Position numbers and translations under genes: made by a program. Below, piece after piece: positions 59,983 through 64,000 of a stretch of DNA of 64,000 nucleotides. Every line of letters begins with the position of its first letter. Within the stretch, counting starts at the first letter, position 1. This DNA is from Cercis canadensis. Lineage: Eukaryota; Streptophyta; Magnoliopsida; Fabales; Fabaceae. The stretch is from assembly GCA_003255065.1 (NCBI GenBank), contig QAOA01004423.1, forward strand, positions 434,001 to 498,000, read 5' to 3'. The notes under the pieces are model-generated. The model saw nothing but the letters and a program-made list of their open reading frames with translations. It was not told the origin of the DNA and ran no database searches.

Positions 59983-60325
59983 TTATTGATCAGTAATTTA
60001 TTTTATTTGAACAACAATTGAATCTATAAAACAAGTATACATTGGCATCACAACTTTTGCTCCTCTCAACTCTATTACTTTCATTTTTTCGTCCATTTGA
60101 ATTGATAATAAATATCAAGAATAGAGANCATGTATTTGAAATTCACAAGAATTTGTCAAATACTTCATCTAAACACAACCTTATTGATCAGTAATTTATT
60201 TTATTTGAACAACAATTGAATCTATAAAACAAGTATACATTGGCATCACAACTTTTGCTCCTCTCAACTCTATTACTTTCATTTTTTCGTCCATTTGAAT
60301 TGATAATAAATATCAAGAATAGAGA
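59931..60325. repeat. 197-bp direct repeat split by a single N
   Basis: Copy 1 (59931-60127) and copy 2 (60129-60325) differ at about one position (AAATTTACA versus AAATTCACA) and are separated only by the N at 60128. The repeat includes the right end of the PSB27-bearing element and downstream flank. An uncollapsed overlap is more likely than a true duplication. Confidence 0.85.
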
Positions 60326-61055
60326 ATTCCGAAAGTGAATTTGATTTTCTAATAGTAAATGAATAGAAAAAAAAAAGTCGTACATCATTTTCTTATATCT
60401 TGAACAAATGCAAAATGATTTTCAATTAATTATTTTTTCTCTTTTTTTTTTTTGGTATATATTCCTTTCTTTTCTCACATTTACTTAAACTTATAATATC
60501 AATTTTCATTGGTAAATGGTCATAAATCCTTTATCTAAATGGCAAATGGCAACAGGGAGGAAAGCAACAGAAAACACCCAACACATTCTTCGTGGCTCCT
60601 GATTTGGATTTTTTTTTCCAGGTGTTTTGCTTTATTGTTTTTGTTTTTATTTTTATTTTGCAGGTTGGCACTTGGCAAGTACCAAATATTCCTCTTTTCT
60701 ACTAAAATATGTGTTTTTGGGTTATACATACGAGTTTTTTTTTCCTAGGTCATACATATGAGGTACCAAAAATTGGTGGGTGCTTTGTGAGAAAAAAACC
60801 CTAAGATCTTTTTGGGCCTTTTTTATTTGTAGGCTTCTTTGAATTAGGCCTAAGTATTGGAGTTTTTACATATAGTTGTCCATTACTAAAATTTATCTGT
60901 ACTTTCATCCGCTTTTTCTTTTTTTAGTTTTTGGTAGTTGGGTGGTTTTCAATTTTGGAATTGGTCCCATCCGGTTGTCTGCTCCCCAGTCGTCCTCTAC
61001 AAATGGGGCCCATATAGTGGTGGTTAGTGGTCTATTAATCTGATGATGTGATTGC
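60326..61055. other. Intergenic DNA before the LINE
   Basis: AT- and T-rich sequence with no recognised gene. The sequence GATGATGTGATTGC just before the poly(T) at 61056 would be one side of the LINE target duplication; the other side lies beyond the window. Confidence 0.45.
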
Positions 61056-64000
61056 TTTTTTTTTTTTTTGGCCATGGTATTGAATTCAAACAACAAACAG
61101 AACAACAAAACTACAAAGAATCTCAAAGAGAGGGGATGGGGTCTAGAGACCCAGTCCATACTCCATAGGGAACATCCCCAATTTGCAGTGCTTGGCAACC
61201 CAATCAGCTGCCTTGTTAGCACTTCTTGTTATTGCCTCTACTTTGAAGAAAGGGTGGCTCTGTAAGAAAGCCTTAATATCTTCAACAATTGACCTGATCT
61301 TTCAATTTGGGCAGTAGGACTCCTTAATCGCAACTTTAACTAACTCTGCACAATCTGTTTCAATGGTACCTTCCTTTAGCTCTAATGCACTACAAAGTTG
61401 CACACCCTTTCTCAGTGCTAAAGCCTCTGTACATAGAGCAGAACTTGCTTTTACCTCAACACCACAACCATCAATTAAAATCCCTGTATAGCCTCTCAAG
61501 ATGACACCTATCCCAGCCTTCTTCAATTTTGAGTCAAAAGCCCCATCAGTATTAATGTTTACTGATCAAAATCTGGGGGATGCCAACGATTAACAGAATT
61601 GCAGTCCTTCGCATTTTCTTCAGAGCTTTGAATCGGGAATTGAGATTTCAAGAATTCATCCACAAGGAAGTCAGCTTTTTGACAAGTAACCAAGGGATCA
61701 GGATCAACCAAATTGAAAACAAAATCACATCTAGCTTTCCATATCATCCAGCAGACATAGGCCATATACACCGTGAATTCCATACCTTCCTCTTTAGAGG
61801 CCAAAGGAGTTTTAAAAATATTTAGACACCTCTTATCAAAGTAGTTATTTGTTCCTTACTTATGTGATAAGAGTAAGGACTTCTAAACCATACTGCTTCA
61901 GTCCACCCTTGACTTTTTTTCAGAATATCCTTTACAAAATTTAGTGCATCCCTTTTTGACCTCCCTCAAACAGTTGGCAGGCCTAGATATTTACCTGGGC
62001 TAGCCTCTGGATGAATTCTCAGACAGTTACAGATACTTTCCACTTGAGTAGATGCAGCATAATAAACTTCTAAGATATCAACCAGCCTCTTGGCATTCTC
62101 TGCTCGTAAAAAGAATATAGCATCATTTGCAAAGAGTAGGTGAGACATATGACAATTTCTAGCGGGCTTCACACCAGTAAGAGTTCCATTTGCAATAGCT
62201 TCTTGAATAGTTCTAGATAATGCTTCCGATGATAAGATGAAAAGGTAAGGGGATACGGGATCCCCTTACCTCAAACCTCTTGTTGGAGTCATCTTCCCAA
62301 TTGGCTTCCCAATTAGATGCAGAGTGTAAACTATTGAACTGACACATGTCATAATAAGCTTTACCCAATGAGTTGCAAACCTCATCTTCAACAAAACAAC
62401 TTCAAGAAAATTCCACTCCAGCCTATCATAGGCTTTATTCATATTCAACTTCACTGTTGTTAGATATAAAATCATTCATGGGCTTTTACCTAACAACTTA
62501 AGCTTTTGGGATGATTTGGTTCTTATCATAGTATCAAAGTTTCTTTGACCAAACAGTCAAGAGATCAAATCTTTTTGTCTCCAGTTTAAGCTTTTGGATT
62601 GATTTGGTTTTTGACATAGTATCAAAGTCTCTTTGACTAAACAGTCAAAAGATCAAATCCTTCTACCTCCAACTTAAGCTTGTGAGTTAAATCAGTTCTC
62701 GACATGGTATCAAAGTCTTTTTGACCAAATTGTCAAAAGATCAAATCCTTCTGCCTCCAGCTTAAGCTTTTGAGTTGAATTGGTTTTCAACATAATATCA
62801 AAGCTTCTTTGACCAAACTGTCAAGAGATCAAATCCTTTTGCACTCATTTTCTCAATTAAATTGAAATTTCTGCTCAAGGTTTAAATGTGCCTATATATG
62901 CTTTGTCCACGCTTCAAGCCCAGAGGGCTTTTTCGTGTGGGACATGTTAGATATAAAACCATTCATGAACCTTTACTTAACAGCTTAAGCTTTTAGGTTG
63001 ATTGGATTCTTGACAATTGCTAAAGCTCCTTTTTTTCCTTGTCTTTTTCAATTTCAAGTAGTGAAACATTTCATGAGCCAAGAGAATATTATCATGAATC
63101 ACCATACCACGAACAAAAGCACTCTGGTTTTATGAAATGATTGAAGGGAGCACATTCTTCAACCTATTTGCTAAGATTTAGCTATCACCTTATATGAGAA
63201 CTTGCATAAACTAATAGGCCTATAATGACCTACTGTTTCTGCAGGGTTATCAATTTTGGATATCAGAATTAGATTTGTCTTGTTAAGCTCCTCAACACCT
63301 TCTCCTTTGACAAAGAAATTTTTTGCAATCTGTGATATCTTACCTCCTACTTCATGCCAATACTTTTGGTAAAATATACCAGAGAAGCCATCCATTCCAG
63401 GTGCTTTAAGAGCTCCAAGTTGAAAAGCAGCTGCCTTCACTTCTTCATCAGAGAATGGTTTGAGTAGCATATTGTTATCTTGCTCAGAAATTAACTGAGG
63501 AATATCTCTTACTGCATTGTGCAGATCCCGCGGGCCAGATGTGCTGAAAAGATCTAGATAAAATTTATTAAATTCTGCTGCAATATGTTTCTCATCTTCA
63601 AGCCAGTCATCTTCCCCAATTTTCAACTTTAGGATCTTGTTGCGTTGTCTCCTTTGAATGGTTGTAGCATGAAAGAAACGTGTATTCTGGTCCCCTGCAT
63701 TTAGCCACTTCACCCTAGACTTCTAATGCCAAAATAGTTCTTCCAAATGCCACAATTCATTCATTTTTGCAATTAGTTGAGAAGACTGCCTTATTACTTC
63801 CTCAGTTTGTGTTGACTGCTGGAGTGTTGCTAGTTCAATCATCTATAGCCTTCTTATTATTGGGGAAAGCTTTTCTGCTCCAACGGGACAGACTCCTTTG
63901 ACACCTCTTCAACTGATTACTCCAAGTGCACTCTTCTACCTCATTATCTTCCCAACTTTCTTTAATCACCAACTCATACTCTGGACTTTCAGCCCACATG
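61056..64000 (-). mobile_element. L1-type LINE, decayed, internally deleted, runs off the window
   Basis: On the minus strand, the end is an A tail (T-tract 61056-61069 on plus). Read in element order: 63714-64000 has the region between endonuclease and RT with stops (MWAESPEYELVIKESWEDNE early on); 63171-63713 has RT start motifs (WLNAGDQNTRFFHATTIQRR, LGALKAPGMDGFSGIFYQKY, GHYRPISLCKFSYKVIAKS); about 63017-63140 has AFVRGMVIHDNILLAHEM; 62266-62475 has KLNMNKAYDRLEWNF and TRGLR; 61966-62172 has HLLFANDAIFFLRAEN and KYLGLPTV. The sequence then jumps from about 61900 to the RT-C-terminal/zinc region (61559-61804), implying an internal deletion, and to an RNase H domain (61302-61530, NINTDGAFDSKLKKAGIGV and ETDCAELV), with a frame change between the last two. 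The 5' end is outside the window. A small LTR-type fossil interrupts it at 62458-63015. Confidence 0.9.
62458..63015. mobile_element. Small non-coding LTR-type (TRIM-like) fossil nested in the LINE
   Basis: Two 71-bp terminal direct repeats, 62458-62528 and 62945-63015, begin TGTTAGATATAAAA and end with a CA. The sequence after the left repeat (TAGTATCAAAG) resembles the initiator-methionine tRNA primer-binding site of plant LTR elements, and a G-rich stretch precedes the right repeat. The interior is about 415 bp and consists largely of three to four diverged tandem units of the repeat-end plus primer-site sequence. It has no coding capacity and depends on other elements for any movement. 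The terminal repeats differ at several positions, so the insertion is not recent, but it is younger than the LINE it interrupts. Confidence 0.7.

Overview
This is a stretch of nuclear DNA from a flowering plant, most likely a woody eudicot. The proteins are plant-specific (karrikin receptor-like hydrolase, SBT1-type subtilase, clade D PP2C, LEA_6 protein, CGLD27). The genes have GT-AG introns, the intergenic DNA is AT-rich, and plant hAT, MULE, Tourist-like, SINE and L1-type elements are scattered throughout. I cannot fix the species from the sequence; a rosid such as Citrus would fit but was not tested. Isolated N bases mark draft-assembly joins.

Host genes, left to right. ACBP3-type acyl-CoA-binding protein (+, 4172-5580). 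MFSD5/MOT2-type molybdate-anion transporter (+, 6744-10489). Prolyl 4-hydroxylase (-, 11742-17267). CGLD27/Ycf36-type plastid protein (+, 18895-21606), head to head with the hydroxylase. J-domain protein (-, 22645-25746). Intronless SBT1.7-type subtilase (+, 31628-33928). Small LEA_6/LEA18 protein with ABRE-like promoter boxes (+, 35881-36150). Serine-rich protein of unknown function (+, 37804-38871). Clade D protein phosphatase 2C (+, 44899-48294). KAI2-like alpha/beta hydrolase (+, 56742-57633). Exon chains were built by hand; all keep frame and give lengths expected for their families. These are independent loci, not a cluster for one pathway.

The most striking content is mobile DNA carrying pieces of host genes. 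A 6.1-kb hAT element (50253-56383, perfect 8-bp target duplication GGTGACAG) has a broken BED-finger transposase and, upstream of it, exon-like fragments of a uridine kinase-like gene and of a SAPS-domain (PP6 regulatory subunit) gene. A 2.36-kb hAT element (41137-43493, target duplication TACATTTC) carries a piece of carotenoid cleavage dioxygenase 7 (CCD7/MAX3). A Tourist/Harbinger-like element (58924-59982, TTA duplication) carries nearly all of a PSB27 coding sequence and its 3' UTR without a start codon. A 790-bp MULE with about 220-bp inverted repeats and a perfect 9-bp duplication (TAAACTAAT) sits about 220 bp upstream of the ACBP3 start. The right end has a decayed L1-type LINE (-, 61056-64000) with a small LTR-type fossil inserted in it.

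At least four of the single Ns (2783, 27323, 58735, 60128) lie exactly between near-identical direct repeats, so those duplications may be assembly artefacts.
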